DNA of 64,000 bases. It comes from Cupriavidus sp. UYMMa02A (GTDB taxonomy: Bacteria; Pseudomonadota; Gammaproteobacteria; Burkholderiales; Burkholderiaceae). Location of the stretch: positions 61,808 to 125,807 of the forward strand of contig LRMT01000205.1 in assembly GCA_001725945.1 (NCBI GenBank), read 5' to 3'. Shown piece after piece: positions 31,828 through 42,073 of the stretch. The position numbers and the translations under genes were made by a program. The first letter of the stretch is position 1, and the number at the start of each line of letters is the position of its first letter. The notes beneath the pieces are model-generated. The model worked only from the letters and a program-made list of their open reading frames with translations, was not told where the DNA came from and searched no databases.

Positions 31828-33165
31828 ATGCACAATAGCGCCGCGCCAACGAGCGCCACCGCCACCTGTTCACCGACGGCCCCGGCCGTGTCCGCGGCCG
31901 CCATCGAGCCCGCCCAGCGGCGCCGCGCCATCGTCGCCACGGTCATCGGCAATGGCCTGGAGTGGTTTGACTTTACCGTCTACAGCTTCTTCGCGATCAT
32001 CATCGCGAAGCTGTTCTTTCCCACCGGCAATGACCTCAGCTCGCTGCTGCTGGCCGTGGCCACCTTCGGCGTGGGCTTCTTCATGCGGCCTGTCGGCGGC
32101 ATCGTGCTCGGCATTTATGCGACCGTGTCGGCCGCAAGGCGGCACTGTCGATGACCATTCTGCTGATGGCGCTGGGCACCACGCTGATCGGCATCGCGCC
32201 AACCTACGATCAGGTGGGGATCTTCGCGCCGCTCATCATCGTGGTGGCGCGCCTGCTGCAGGGCTTCTCCGCCGGCGGCGAGATGGGCGGGGCCACGGCC
32301 TTCCTGACCGAGTATGCGCCGGAGCGCGAGCGCGCCTACTACTCGAGCTGGATCCAGGCGAGCATCGGCGTTGCCGTGCTGCTCGGCGCAGCGGTCGGCA
32401 CCTTCGTCACACGTTCTCTGAGCCCGGAAGCGCTCAGCAGCTGGGGCTGGCGCCTGCCGTTCCTGCTCGGCATCGTGATCGGGCCGGTGGGCTACTACAT
32501 CCGCCACCATCTCGACGAGACCCCGACCTTCCGCGAAACGGACGAACGCGCCGACTCGCCGCTGAAGGAGGTGTTCCAGGCTTACCCGCGCGAAACTTTC
32601 GCCAGCTTCTCGATGGTGATCCTGTGGACGGTGTGCACCTACGTGCTGCTGTTCTACATGCCGACCTATGCGGTCAAGGTGCTGAACGTGCCGCAGTCGG
32701 ACGGCTTTGTCGCCGGTATGGTGGGCGGCTGCACGATCATGCTGTTCGCGCCGCTGGTCGGCAGGCTGGCGGACCGCATCGGCCGGCGCGTGCTGCTGAG
32801 CGGGTCGGCGCTGCTGATCCTGGTACTGGCATGGCCGATGTTCGCGTACATCAACCATGTGCCGGGGCTGTCGTCGCTGCTGGTGTTCCAGCTCGTGTTC
32901 GGCATCCTGATCGCTGCCTATACCGGTCCGATCCTGGCCCGCGTTCTCCGAGTTGATCCCGGCGCGCGTGCTGTCGACCGGCCTGTCGGTTGCCTACAAC
33001 TTCGCGGTGACGATCTTCGGCGGCTTCGCGTCGTTCATCATCACCTGGCTGATTGCCACCACCGGCAGCAGCATGGCGCCTGCCATCTACGTAATGATCG
33101 CGGCCGCCATCAGCCTGGTCGGCACACGCTTTGTCCGCGAACCCGCTTACCTGCAACAACGCTGA
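31828..33165 (+). CDS. MHS-family MFS transporter 1 (two frameshifts)
   Basis: A twelve-helix proton-coupled symporter of the metabolite:H+ symport (MHS) branch. The signature IGNGLEWFDFTVYSFFA lies in TM1. GEMGGATAFLTEYAPERER and WRLPFLLGIVIGPVGYYIR are in the middle, and RLADRIGRR is in the second half. Breaks lie near 32130 (GIYA to RKAALSMTILLMA) and near 32945 (TGPILA to FSELIPARVLSTG). The start ATG has GAGGAGA as ribosome-binding site. The next gene, an amidohydrolase, begins two bases after its stop. The pair probably imports and hydrolyses the same compound, which is unknown. Confidence 0.85.
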
Positions 33166-33167
33166 TA

Positions 33168-34404
33168 TGACCCAGATTCCTCAGATCCTCTTCCACGGCG
33201 GCGATGTGCTCGACCCCGGCATGGGCGAGCTGCTGCGCGGCCATGATGTTCTCGTCGAGGGCGAGCGCATCGTCGCGGTCGGCCCGGGCATCGATGCGCC
33301 CAACGCACAGCGCATCGATGCGCGTGGCAAGACCGTGATGCCCGGCCTGATCGACTGCCATGTGCACGTGCTGGCCTCGCTGGCCAACCTGGGCCTGAAC
33401 GCGGTGCAGCCCAACGTACTGGTTGCGATCCGCGCGTTGCCGATCATGAAAGGCATGCTCGACCGCGGCTTCACCACGGTGCGCGATGCCGGCGGCGCCG
33501 ACTGGGGCCTGTCGCAGGCCGTGGCCACGGGGCTGGTGCCCGGGCCGCGTATCTTCCCTTCCGGCAAGGCGCTGTCGCAGACCGGCGGCCATGGCGACTT
33601 CCGCCCGCGCTCCGATGTGCTGGAGCCGTGCTCGTGCGCATTCCGCGCCGGCGCATCGCGCGCGTGGCCGATGGTGTCGACGCGGTGCGCCTGGCGGTGC
33701 GCGAAGAGATCCAGAAGGGCGCCACCCAGATCAAGATCATGGCGTCGGGCGGTGTGGCGTCTCCCACCGATCCGATCGGCAATACCCAGTACAGCGAGGA
33801 CGAGATCCGGGCCATCGTGGCCGAGGCCGAGGGCGCGCAGACTTATGTGATGGCCCACGCCTACACCGGCCGTGCCATCACCCGCGCCGTGCGCTGCGGC
33901 GTGCGCACCATCGAGCACGGCAATCTGGTCGACCGCGCCGCCGCGGACGAAATGCGCAAGCATGGCGCCTATGTCGTGCCGACGCTGGTTACCTATGACG
34001 CGCTGGCGCGCGATGGCGCGCGCCTGGGCCTGCCAGCCGATTCCGTCGCCAAGATCGAGACCGTGCGCCAGGCGGGCCGCGACTCGCTGCGCATCTACGC
34101 CGACGCCGGCGTGCCGATGGGCTACGGATCGGACTTGCTCGGCGAAATGCACGGCCACCAGGCCGAAGAATTCCGCATCCGTGCCGAACTGCTCGGCAAC
34201 CTCGAGGCGATCCGTTCGGCGACCTCGATCGCCGCGGCGATCCTGCAGCGCGACGGCGAACTCGGTGCCGTGCGGGCCGGGGCGATGGCCGACCTGCTGC
34301 TCGTGGACGGCAATCCGCTCGACGATATCGGCCTGATCGCCGGTCAGGGCGAACACCTCGGCGTGGTGATGCAAGCTGGCCGCATTCACCGCAGCGCGGC
34401 CTGA
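33168..34404 (+). CDS. Metal-dependent amidohydrolase, imidazolonepropionase-like superfamily (one frameshift)
   Basis: A cytoplasmic amidohydrolase of the COG1228-like group. Metal-site features are visible in order. They are DCHVHV (HxH) near residue 63, KIMASGG with the bridging Lys, MAHAY, TIEHGN, and the final Asp in GYGSDL. One break near 33645 separates LEPCSC from ARVADGVDAVRLAV. Reconstructed length is about 412. Similar proteins hydrolyse Xaa-Pro or Xaa-Arg peptides or cyclic amides, so the substrate cannot be read from sequence. It is not clearly HutI itself. It is tightly linked to the MHS transporter upstream and a LysR gene downstream. Confidence 0.8.
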
Positions 34405-34411
34405 TCCCGAA

Positions 34412-34438
34412 GCCCCGGCCCGGCTGCCGGGCCGGGGC
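34412..34438 (+). terminator. Terminator after the amidohydrolase gene
   Basis: A perfect 12-bp GC stem GCCCCGGCCCGG / CCGGGCCGGGGC with a CTG loop, 8 bases after the stop. The T-tract is weak. Confidence 0.65.
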
Positions 34439-34515
34439 GCATTCGCTCACGCCTTCTTCCCCCTTTCTCTGGTTTGCGCGGACTATCATGGGAGCTCCCG
34501 CGACCGGAAGCTCCC

Positions 34516-35414
34516 ATGCGCATCTCCCCGCTACCGCCCCTGGCCAACCTTGTCGCCTTCGAAGCCGCGATGCGGCATGGCAGCTTCACCCGCGCCGCCG
34601 CGGAGCTCCACCTGACGCAAAGCGCGATCAGCCGCCAGGTCGCCCAGCTCGAGAGTTTTCTCGGACGCAAGCTGTTCATCCGCGAGCCGCGCGCGCTGCG
34701 CCTGACGGTCAGCGGCCAGCGTTATGCCGAGGTGGTGCAGCGTTTGCTGGTCGGCTGTGCCGAAGCGACCGAAGACGTGATGAAGGTGCGCAGCCAGACG
34801 GCCCTGACCGTGGCGTGCTCCACCGGCGTGGCCGTGCTGTGGCTGACGCCGCGGCTGGCATCGTTTCGCGCTGCACACCCTGAGATTCAGTTGCGGCTCA
34901 TTGTCAACGACAGCCTCGCGTCGCTGTCGGCCGCGGAATTCGACATTGGCCTGTACTACCTGCGCGAGGGCCCGCCGGTGGGCCTGGCGGCGCGGCGCTG
35001 TATGGCGAGGAAGTCTTTCCCGTGTGTGCGCCGGCCTATCTCGACGGGCGCACACTGGCCCCGTCGGCGCTGGTCAACGAGACCCTGCTGATGCTCGACG
35101 ACGGCCAGCGACAGTGGATGTCGTGGCAAGCGTGGTTTGCGCACCAGGGGGTGCACGACGCGAACCCGCGCACCTTTCTGACCTCGAACCAGTATCCGAT
35201 ACTGCTGCAATTGGCGATAGAAGGGCAGGGCATCGCGCTCGGCTGGCGGCACATGATCGACGGATGCCTGCGGCAAGGCCTGCTGGTGCGTGCCTGCGAA
35301 GCCAGCGCGAGCCTCGGCGGCGGCTACTACGTGATCTGGCCGCGCGATCGCATGGAGCCGGCCGCCGCGCGTGCATTCCGCAACTGGATGGTGCGGCAGG
35401 CAACGACGGCGTGA
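34516..35414 (+). CDS. LysR-type regulator, GcvA-like (one frameshift)
   Basis: A LysR-family regulator. The winged-helix domain is clear: FEAAMRHGSFTRAAAELHLTQSAISRQVAQLE (about residues 16-48). The start ATG 34516 gives MRISPLPPLANLVAFE, the GcvA-like beginning. The substrate-binding domain breaks once near 35005 (LAARR to YGEEVFPVCAPAYL), then runs to WMVRQATTA. Reconstructed length is about 300. It may control the transporter/amidohydrolase pair upstream or the convergent ghrA gene downstream. The order alone cannot decide. Confidence 0.87.
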
Positions 35415-35419
35415 CGCAT

Positions 35420-35440
35420 GGCAGCCCCGCGGGGGCTGCC
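35420..35440. terminator. Convergent terminator between lysR and ghrA
   Basis: A perfect 9-bp stem GGCAGCCCC / GGGGCTGCC with loop GCG, placed between two converging genes. Confidence 0.6.
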
Positions 35441-35448
35441 GGCTGGCC

Positions 35449-36378
35449 TCAGTATCCGGCCGCCCGATCGACCAGATTCACCAGCTCCCGACCATCGCGC
35501 ATCCGCCGCACGTTCTCCACGCACTGCCGCGCCACCAGTTGATACGACGGATCGCACGCGATATGCGGCGTGGCTTCGATGCGCGGATGGTTCCACACCG
35601 GATCGCCGGGCTCTGGCGGCTCCTTCGAAAACACATCGAGCGCGGCGCCGGCCAGGTGGCCTTCGTCGATCAGCGCGATCAGGTCGGGTTCGACCAGGTG
35701 CTCGCCGCGGCCGACGTTGATGAAGAACGCGCCGGCGGGCAGTTGCGACAGCGTCTCTCGGTTGAGCAGGCCGTGGGTTTGCGGCGTGAGCGGCAGCGTG
35801 CAGACGAGGATGTCGGTCTGCGCGAGCATCGCCGACAGGCCCTCGGCGCCGGTGTAGTCGGTGACGCCGGGAATGCCCTTGCCGCTGCGGCTCCATCCCG
35901 CTGCTGGAAAGCCGATGGCCGCGAACGTGCGCGCCACGGCGCTGCCGATTTCGCCCATGCCGAGAACGCCCACGCGGCAGTGCGCGAGGTCGGGGGCCGG
36001 GTGGCGCTTCCATTCTCCGCGGCGTTGCTGCTCGGCATACGTGCCCAGGCGACGCGCATGGCGCAGAGCCATGGCCAGCACGTAGTGCGCGATGCCGGTT
36101 TGCTGGCCCGGATCCACCACACGCGTGACGGGCATGCTTTCCGGCAGGTCAGGTGCGCTCACCAGCTTGTCGACGCCGGCCGCAGCGCTGCAGATCAGGC
36201 GCAGGTTGCGGTAGGCGGGCACCACGCCCGGCTTCAGGCCCCAGGCGATGATCGCTTCGACTTCGTCCGCGGGTGCATTCTCGCGGCCGATCCAGACCGG
36301 GATGTCGGGCGCGGCTTCGCGCAGCGCGGCGGCGATGGGGCCGGCCATGAACGACGGCAGATGTACGAGGATGCCCAT
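35449..36378 (-). CDS. ghrA: Glyoxylate/hydroxypyruvate reductase A-like 2-hydroxyacid dehydrogenase
   Basis: An intact 309-residue D-2-hydroxyacid dehydrogenase of the GhrA type, reducing glyoxylate or hydroxypyruvate with NAD(P)H. The nucleotide motif is VGVLGMGEIGSAVARTFA (about 137-154). The catalytic Arg lies in FINVGRGEHLVE, the Glu in DVFSKEPPEPGDP, and the His in TPHIACDP. It lies two bases after the class II aldolase gene on the same strand, so the two are probably one operon handling a hydroxylated or keto substrate. Confidence 0.85.
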   Translation of the reverse strand: MGILVHLPSFMAGPIAAALREAAPDIPVWIGRENAPADEVEAIIAWGLKPGVVPAYRNLRLICSAAAGVDKLVSAPDLPESMPVTRVVDPGQQTGIAHYVLAMALRHARRLGTYAEQQRRGEWKRHPAPDLAHCRVGVLGMGEIGSAVARTFAAIGFPAAGWSRSGKGIPGVTDYTGAEGLSAMLAQTDILVCTLPLTPQTHGLLNRETLSQLPAGAFFINVGRGEHLVEPDLIALIDEGHLAGAALDVFSKEPPEPGDPVWNHPRIEATPHIACDPSYQLVARQCVENVRRMRDGRELVNLVDRAAGY

Positions 36379-36379
36379 G

Positions 36380-37147
36380 TCAGTTCCGGAAATCGGGTTG
36401 AATACGATCGAGGCGGCGCAGCAGGCCCGGCCATGCCAGACCCGAGCCCTTGCCTTTGGTGGCCTGTCGCGCCTGCTCTCCCACGTCGGCGCTGGCGGAT
36501 TCCGGCACCGTGGTCAGCGCCGCGCCGCCGCTTTGCGCGAGGATCTGGATGCGGCAGGCCGACTCCAGCGTGTACATCGTCAGGAATGCATCAGCGACCG
36601 TGCGCCCGCAGGTCAGCAGGCCGTGGTTGCGCAGGATCATCTGCTTGCCGCGGCCCAGGTCGGCCACCAGCCGCTCTTTCTCGTCTTCGCGCAGCGCCAC
36701 GCCTTCGTAGTCGTGGTAGGCCAGGCCCATGCGCGCGAACATGGCTTGCTGCGAGAGCGGCAGCAGGCCGGCCTGTTGTGCCGACACGGCGACGCCGTGC
36801 TGCGTGTGCGTATGCATGACGCAGCCGATTTCCGGGCGCGCTTCGTGCACGGCGCTGTGGATGATGAAGCCGGCCGGATTCACGTCGTACGGCGTGTCGA
36901 GCACGGGCTGGCGTGATGGTCGACCTTGACCAGGCTCGATGCCGTGATCTCGTCGAACAGCATGCCGTACGGATTGATCAGGAACTGGTCCGGCGCGTCG
37001 GGTACGCGTGCGAGATATGCGTGAAGATCAGGTCGTCCCAGCCGAAATGCGCGACCAGGCGATAGCCGCCGCCAGGTCTACGCGCATCTGCCATTCCGCG
37101 TCGGAAACGCGATTCCTGACGGAATCGACGAGTTGTACTTGCGCCAT
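36380..37147 (-). CDS. Class II aldolase/adducin domain protein (about three frameshifts)
   Basis: A class II aldolase-family protein of about 256 residues after reconstruction, starting MAQVQLVDSVRNRVSDAEWQ at 37147. The metal-binding set is recognisable. AHFGWDDLIFTHIS gives a conserved Thr-His-Ile-Ser motif, HTHTQHGVAVSAQ gives the HxH pair, and ILRNHGLLTCG gives the third His. Breaks lie near 37065, 37008 and 36910. Members cleave or epimerise sugar phosphates or act as decarboxylases; the substrate here is unknown. It is upstream of ghrA and divergent from a Crp-like regulator, which may control it. Confidence 0.82.
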
Positions 37148-37263
37148 GTAAATGCCTCCGGGGCTGTGTTCGGTGTCGTGAGTGCGGTGGCATTCTGCGC
37201 CTGGGCTTGCGCGCAAGTCTGTTAAGTATTGGACAATCTTGCTTTGACCAGCGGGAGGGTGAT

Positions 37264-37944
37264 GTGAAAGCCGTGGAATCCGGCAGGACGCTGCCGCGCA
37301 GCGTGGTGGCGAGCGGCTGGCTGCGCAATGCGCCGGCCAGCGTGCTCGATGCCGTGCAGAAGGCGGCACGCCGCCAGCGCTTCGGCGACGGTGACATGAT
37401 CTTTGCACGCGGCGATCCCCCCACTTACTTCTGCATGGTGCTGGCGGGCCGCGTGCGCATGAGTCGCGTCAGCACTAGCGGGCGGGAGTCGGTCTATTCG
37501 GTGATCGGGCGGGGCCGCTGGTTCGGCGAGATCTCCCTGCTCGACGGCAAGCCGCGCACGCATGACGCGTTCGCGTTGGGCAGCACTGAATTGCTGCTTC
37601 TGGGCCGGCGCGACTTCGACCGCATCCTCGTCGCGCATCCGGAAGGCATGCAACTGATCGTGCAGCAGATCTGCGCGCGCTTGCGCGTGGCGTTCGACCA
37701 TGCCGAGCATGCGCAGCAGGCCCCCGTCGATGCGCGGATGGCGGCGCGCCTGCTCGAACTGGCCGACCGCACCGACCACGTGGTGCGCGTTTCGGCCGAA
37801 GACCTGGGCGACATGGTCAACCGCTCGCGCCAGACCGTGGCCAAGTATCTTCAGGCATGGGAAGACGCCGGATGGATACGCCGCCACTACCGTCAGGTGG
37901 AACTGCTGCAGCCCGCGGCCCTCAGGAAGCTGGCGACGGGCTGA
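37264..37944 (+). CDS. Crp/Fnr family transcription regulator
   Basis: A Crp/Fnr regulator with an N-terminal cyclic-nucleotide-like sensor (FGDGDMIFARGDPPTYFCMVLAG; WFGEISLLDGKPRTHDAFA) and a C-terminal winged helix (VSAEDLGDMVNRSRQTVAKYLQAWE). The GTG at 37264 is preferred to the TTG at 37207 because GGGAGG precedes it at good spacing. No Cys cluster for an Fnr iron-sulfur centre is seen. It is intact at about 226 residues. It is divergent from the aldolase-ghrA pair, the likely target. Confidence 0.85.
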   Translation: MKAVESGRTLPRSVVASGWLRNAPASVLDAVQKAARRQRFGDGDMIFARGDPPTYFCMVLAGRVRMSRVSTSGRESVYSVIGRGRWFGEISLLDGKPRTHDAFALGSTELLLLGRRDFDRILVAHPEGMQLIVQQICARLRVAFDHAEHAQQAPVDARMAARLLELADRTDHVVRVSAEDLGDMVNRSRQTVAKYLQAWEDAGWIRRHYRQVELLQPAALRKLATG

Positions 37945-38021
37945 ACGGCGTGCGCCGCGTGGTACATTCGCCGATGATGTAAACACCGCTCTATACAAGT
38001 TCGGCGGGCGTCCCGGCAGCA

Positions 38022-38810
38022 TTGCCGGCGGCGCCGCCTCCACGGGAAAACAGTTTGTCTCAAGCCACCGCACAGCCGGGCCGGCCCGCCGCCGGGCTGT
38101 CCGACACGCTGCCGGCGCCGCTCTACGCGCGCGTCAAGCAATTCATCAGCACCAGGATTGCCGATGGCAGCTGGCCGCCGCATCATCGCGTGCCGTCCGA
38201 AACCGAGCTGGTCGAAGAACTCGGCGTGAGCCGCATGACGGTCAACCGCGCCTTGCGCGAGCTCACCGCGGATGGGATGCTGGTGCGCATGCAAGGGGTC
38301 GGCACCTTCGTTGCGGAGCCCAAGCGCAACTCCGCGCTGTACGCGGTCAATAACATCGCCGAGGAAATCGCGGCGCGCGGCCGCCGCCATCATGCCAGGG
38401 TGGTGAAGAGCAGCGAGGAGGTCGCGGGCGCAGCGCGGGCAGCCGCGCTCGATGTGGGCGAGAGCCAGCGTGTGTTCCACACGGTGATCGTGCACTACGA
38501 GGACGACGTACCAATCCAGCTCGAAGACCGCTACGTCAACGCCTCGGTGGCACCGGACTACCTCGGGCAGGACTTCACGCGCCAGACGCCGTACGAATAC
38601 CTGTCGCGCGTGGCGCCGTTGACCGAGGGCGAGCACGTGGTCGAAGCCGTGCTGGCTACGCCCGACGAGTGCGCGTTGCTGAAGATCAATCGCGGCGAGC
38701 CGTGCTTGCTGATCCGCCGCCGTACATGGTCAGGCAACCGCGTCGTGACGGCAGTACGCCTGCTTCATCCGGGTTCCATGCACCGGCTGGAAGGGCGATT
38801 TACGTCCTGA
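38022..38810 (+). CDS. hutC: HutC, GntR-family repressor of histidine use
   Basis: A GntR/HutC regulator with an N-terminal winged helix (VPSETELVEELGVSRMTVNRALRELTADG, about 58-86) and a C-terminal UTRA ligand-binding domain (LEDRYVNASVAPDYLGQDF; TPYEYLSRVAPLTEGEHVVEA). HutC proteins release DNA on binding urocanate. The start is uncertain: TTG 38022 and TTG 38055 are both in frame and no ATG exists before the helix-turn-helix. It is intact. A TTGTATATACAA palindrome upstream of hutU is the expected operator, and a half-like TATACAAG lies at 37992-37999 upstream of hutC itself. Confidence 0.9.
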   Translation: MPAAPPPRENSLSQATAQPGRPAAGLSDTLPAPLYARVKQFISTRIADGSWPPHHRVPSETELVEELGVSRMTVNRALRELTADGMLVRMQGVGTFVAEPKRNSALYAVNNIAEEIAARGRRHHARVVKSSEEVAGAARAAALDVGESQRVFHTVIVHYEDDVPIQLEDRYVNASVAPDYLGQDFTRQTPYEYLSRVAPLTEGEHVVEAVLATPDECALLKINRGEPCLLIRRRTWSGNRVVTAVRLLHPGSMHRLEGRFTS

Positions 38811-38913
38811 CTCCGCGTTACTGATTCGACACTCGCGCCGGCAAAGTCCGGGCGCAGTCATTTCAAGGCTGCGACTTTCAGCGATCCTCGGGAATACCCC
38901 AATACATCTATGC

Positions 38914-38925
38914 TTGTATATACAA
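38914..38925. promoter_or_regulatory. Predicted HutC operator upstream of hutU
   Basis: A perfect 12-base palindrome TTGTATATACAA, 70 bases before the hutU start. It is followed by a second partial copy (CTATACA at 38929-38935). The core matches the TGTATATACA site known for HutC. Confidence 0.75.
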
Positions 38926-38994
38926 CACTATACACCCCTATCAGATGATGTTTCCCGGCCGTGCCGTGGCCAGTTATTCCGAAGGAGTTGTGCC

Positions 38995-40669
38995 GTGAGT
39001 GAGAACCCCCGTTTCCGCGATATCGAAATTCGTGCCCCGCGTGGCAGCAAGCTGACCGCCAAGAGCTGGCTGACCGAAGCGCCGCTGCGCATGCTGATGA
39101 ACAACCTCGATCCCGAGGTCGCGGAGAATCCGAAGGAACTGGTGGTCTACGGCGGCATCGGCCGCGCCGCGCGCAACTGGGAATGCTATGACCGCATCGT
39201 CGAGGTGCTGACACGCCTCGAAGACGACGAGACCCTGCTGGTCCAGTCGGGCAAGCCGGTCGGCGTGTTCCGCACGCACCGCGACGCGCCGCGCGTGCTG
39301 ATCGCCAACTCGAACCTGGTGCCGCACTGGGCCAACTGGGAACACTTCAACGAACTCGACGCCAAGGGCCTGGCCATGTATGGCCAGATGACCGCTGGCT
39401 CGTGGATCTACATCGGCAGCCAAGGCATCGTGCAGGGCACCTATGAAACCTTTGTCGAGGCCGGCCGCCAGCACTACGGCGGCAACCTCAAGGGCCGCTG
39501 GGTGCTGACCGCGGGCCTGGGCGGCATGGGCGGCGCGCAGCCGCTGGCCCGCGACGCTGGCGGGCGCGTGCTCGTTGAACATCGAATGCCAGCAGAGCCG
39601 CATCGACTTCCGCCTGAAGACCCGCTATGTCGACGAGCAGGCCACCGACCTCGATGACGCGCTGGCCCGCATCGACCGCTACACCTCGCAAGGCAAGTCG
39701 ATCTCGATCGCGCTGTGCGCCAATGCCGCCGAAGTGCTGCCCGAACTGGTGCGCCGCGGCGCGCGTCCGGACATGGTCACCGACCAGACCAGCGCGCATG
39801 ATCCGCTCAACGGCTACCTGCCTGCGGGCTGGAGCTGGGACGAATACCGCGAGCGCGCGCAGCGCGAACCGGCCGCGGTGGTGAAGGCCGCCAAGGTTTC
39901 GATGGCAGCGCATGTGCAAGCCATGCTGGCCTTCCAGAAGATGGGCGTGCCGACCTTCGACTACGGCAACAACATCCGCCAGATGGCCAAGGAAGAGGGC
40001 GTCGCCAATGCCTTCGATTTCCCGGGCTTCGTGCCGGCCTATATCCGCCCGCTGTTCTGCCGCGGCATCGGCCCGTTCCGCTGGGCCGCGCTGTCGGGCG
40101 ATCCGCAGGACATCTACAAGACCGACGCCAAGGTCAAGGAACTGATTCCCGACGACGCACACCTGCACCGCTGGCTCGACATGGCGCGCGAGCGCATCAG
40201 CTTCCAGGGCCTGCCGGCGCGGATCTGCTGGGTGGGCCTGGGCCTGCGCGCGAAGCTCGGCCTGGCCTTCAACGAGATGGTGCGCAGCGGCGAGCTGTCG
40301 GCGCCGGTCGTGATCGGCCGTGACCACCTCGATTCGGGCTCGGTCGCCAGCCCCAACCGCGAGACCGAGTCCATGCAAGACGGTTCGGACGCCGTGTCCG
40401 ACTGGCCGCTGCTCAACGCGCTGCTCAATACCGCCAGCGGCGCTACGTGGGTGAGCCTGCACCACGGTGGCGGCGTCGGCATGGGCTTCTCGCAGCATTC
40501 GGGCGTGGTGATCGTTTGCGACGGCACCGATGAAGCCGCCGCGCGCATTGCCCGCGTGCTGAACAACGACCCGGCGACCGGCGTGATGCGTCATGCCGAC
40601 GCCGGCTACCAGATCGCCGTCGACTGTGCGCGCGAGCAGGGCCTGGACCTGCCGATGCTGCGCGGCTGA
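38995..40669 (+). CDS. hutU: Urocanate hydratase (one frameshift)
   Basis: An NAD+-cofactored enzyme converting urocanate to 4-imidazolone-5-propionate in histidine breakdown. The start is GTG 38995 with GAAGGAG upstream. Family features are EVAENPKELVVYGGIGRAARNWE-type residues near 40-62, GTYETFVEAGRQHYGG, the NAD region TAGLGGMGGAQPLA, and the active-site Cys in ARICWVGLGLRAK. QDGSDAVSDWPLLNALLN lies near the end. One break near 39560 separates GGAQPLA from LNIECQQSRIDFRL. Reconstructed length about 558, which is normal. No hutH lies beside it. Confidence 0.95.
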
Positions 40670-40689
40670 ACAGAATCCAAGAACCCAAT

Positions 40690-40728
40690 GTTTGCTCCCC
40701 TCTCCCGCTTGCGGAGAGGGGAGCAAAC
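40690..40728. repeat. Long imperfect palindrome between hutU and the MHS transporter gene
   Basis: Arms GTTTGCTCCCCTCTCC and GGAGAGGGGAGCAAAC with a CGCTTGCG-like centre. The stem is nearly perfect apart from one unpaired C in the left arm. The pattern CTCCCCTCTCCCGC...GCGGGAGAGGGGAG resembles a dispersed intergenic palindrome seen in many Burkholderiales genomes. In RNA it would form a strong hairpin that could lower expression of the downstream genes. Whether it is repeated elsewhere cannot be seen here. Confidence 0.75.
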
Positions 40729-40766
40729 CGACTGATTCCACAAAGCATCACCGGGAGACAATCCGC

Positions 40767-42073
40767 ATGCCCTCCGATATCACTGCGCCCGCCTGTGACG
40801 GCGCCACTGGCGCTCAGACTCCAGCCCTGTCACGCGCGCGCGCCATTGCCGCGATCACCATCGGCAACGGCCTGGAGTTCTACGATTTCGTGGTCTACAG
40901 CTTCTTTGCCACGCTGATCGGCCGGCTGTATTTCCCGGTCGACAACCCGACCGGACAATTGCTGATGTCGTTCGCCACGTTCGGCGTCGGCTTCCTGATG
41001 CGCCCGCTCGGTGGCCTGCTGATCGGCATGTATGCCGACCGCGCAGGACGCAAGCCGGCCGTGGCGCTGACGCTGTGGCTGATGGGCCTGAGTTCGCTGA
41101 TCTTCGTCGTGACGCCGCCGTATGCGCAGATCGGCATCCTGGCTCCGGCCATGGTGGTGATCGCGCGCTGGTGCAGGGCTTCGCCATCGGCGGCGAGATG
41201 GGTGCGTCGACCGCGCTGCTGCTCGAATACGCCGACGACCGCACGCGCGGCTTCTATACCGCGTGGCAGCCGTTCAGCCAGGGCCTGGCGGCGCTGCTGG
41301 GCGCAATCACCGGGCTCGTGCTGAGCAATGTGCTGGCACCGGCCGAGCTGGAAGCGTGGGGCTGGCGTCTTGCGTTCCTGATCGGCATTCTCGTGATTCC
41401 GGTCGGCCTGTTGATCCGTCGCCGGCTCGAAGAGACCGCCGCGCCTTTGCACCACGGCGAACATGCCGCGCAATGGCCGCTGCTGCGCCAGCATGCACGC
41501 GAGGTGATTGCCAGCATCCTGCTCATGATCGGCCTGGCCTCGTCGACCTACATCGTCGTCTACTACCTCAGCAACTACGCCGTGAGCGTGCTCAAGATGC
41601 CGCTGTCGCTGGGCATCTGGGCCGGCTGCATCGCGGCGCTGGTGCAGGTGGTGCTGTCACCGTTCGCCGGCCGGTTGGCCGACCGCATCGGCCGCAAGAC
41701 GGTAGTGCTGTGGTCGCGCGTGGCACTGCTGGTGATGGTCTACCCGGCCTTCGTGCTGATCAACGCTGAACCATCGCTCGCGCGCCTGCTGGTGGTCGTG
41801 GCCTGCCTGTCGGTGCCGATGTCGATGACCGCGCCGGCCTCGATGGTGCTGGTCAGCGAGGTGCTGCCGAAGCGGCTGCGCGCCACCGGCCTGTCGATTG
41901 CCTATTGCGTTGCGATCGCCATCTTCGGCGGCTTTGCGCAATACTTCTCGACCCGCCTGATCCAGATCACCGGTGATGCGAATGCGCCGGCGCTCTACGT
42001 GATTGGCTGCGGCCTGGTGTCGCTGATCGGGCTGCTGATGGTGCCTGAGACGCTCGGACGCCGGCTGAAATGA
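40767..42073 (+). CDS. MHS-family MFS transporter 2, in the hut cluster (one frameshift)
   Basis: A twelve-helix MHS-type symporter. It has ITIGNGLEFYDFVVYSFFA in TM1, then YADRAGRKPAVALTLW. The break near 41172 separates MVVIAR from LVQGFAIGGEMGASTALL. RLADRIGRKTVV and FGGFAQYFSTRLIQITGD follow in the second half. The stop overlaps hutG as ATGA. Position between hutU and hutG makes urocanate or another histidine-pathway compound the likely substrate, by inference from context only. It is a clear paralogue in style of the transporter at 31.8 kb. Confidence 0.85.
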
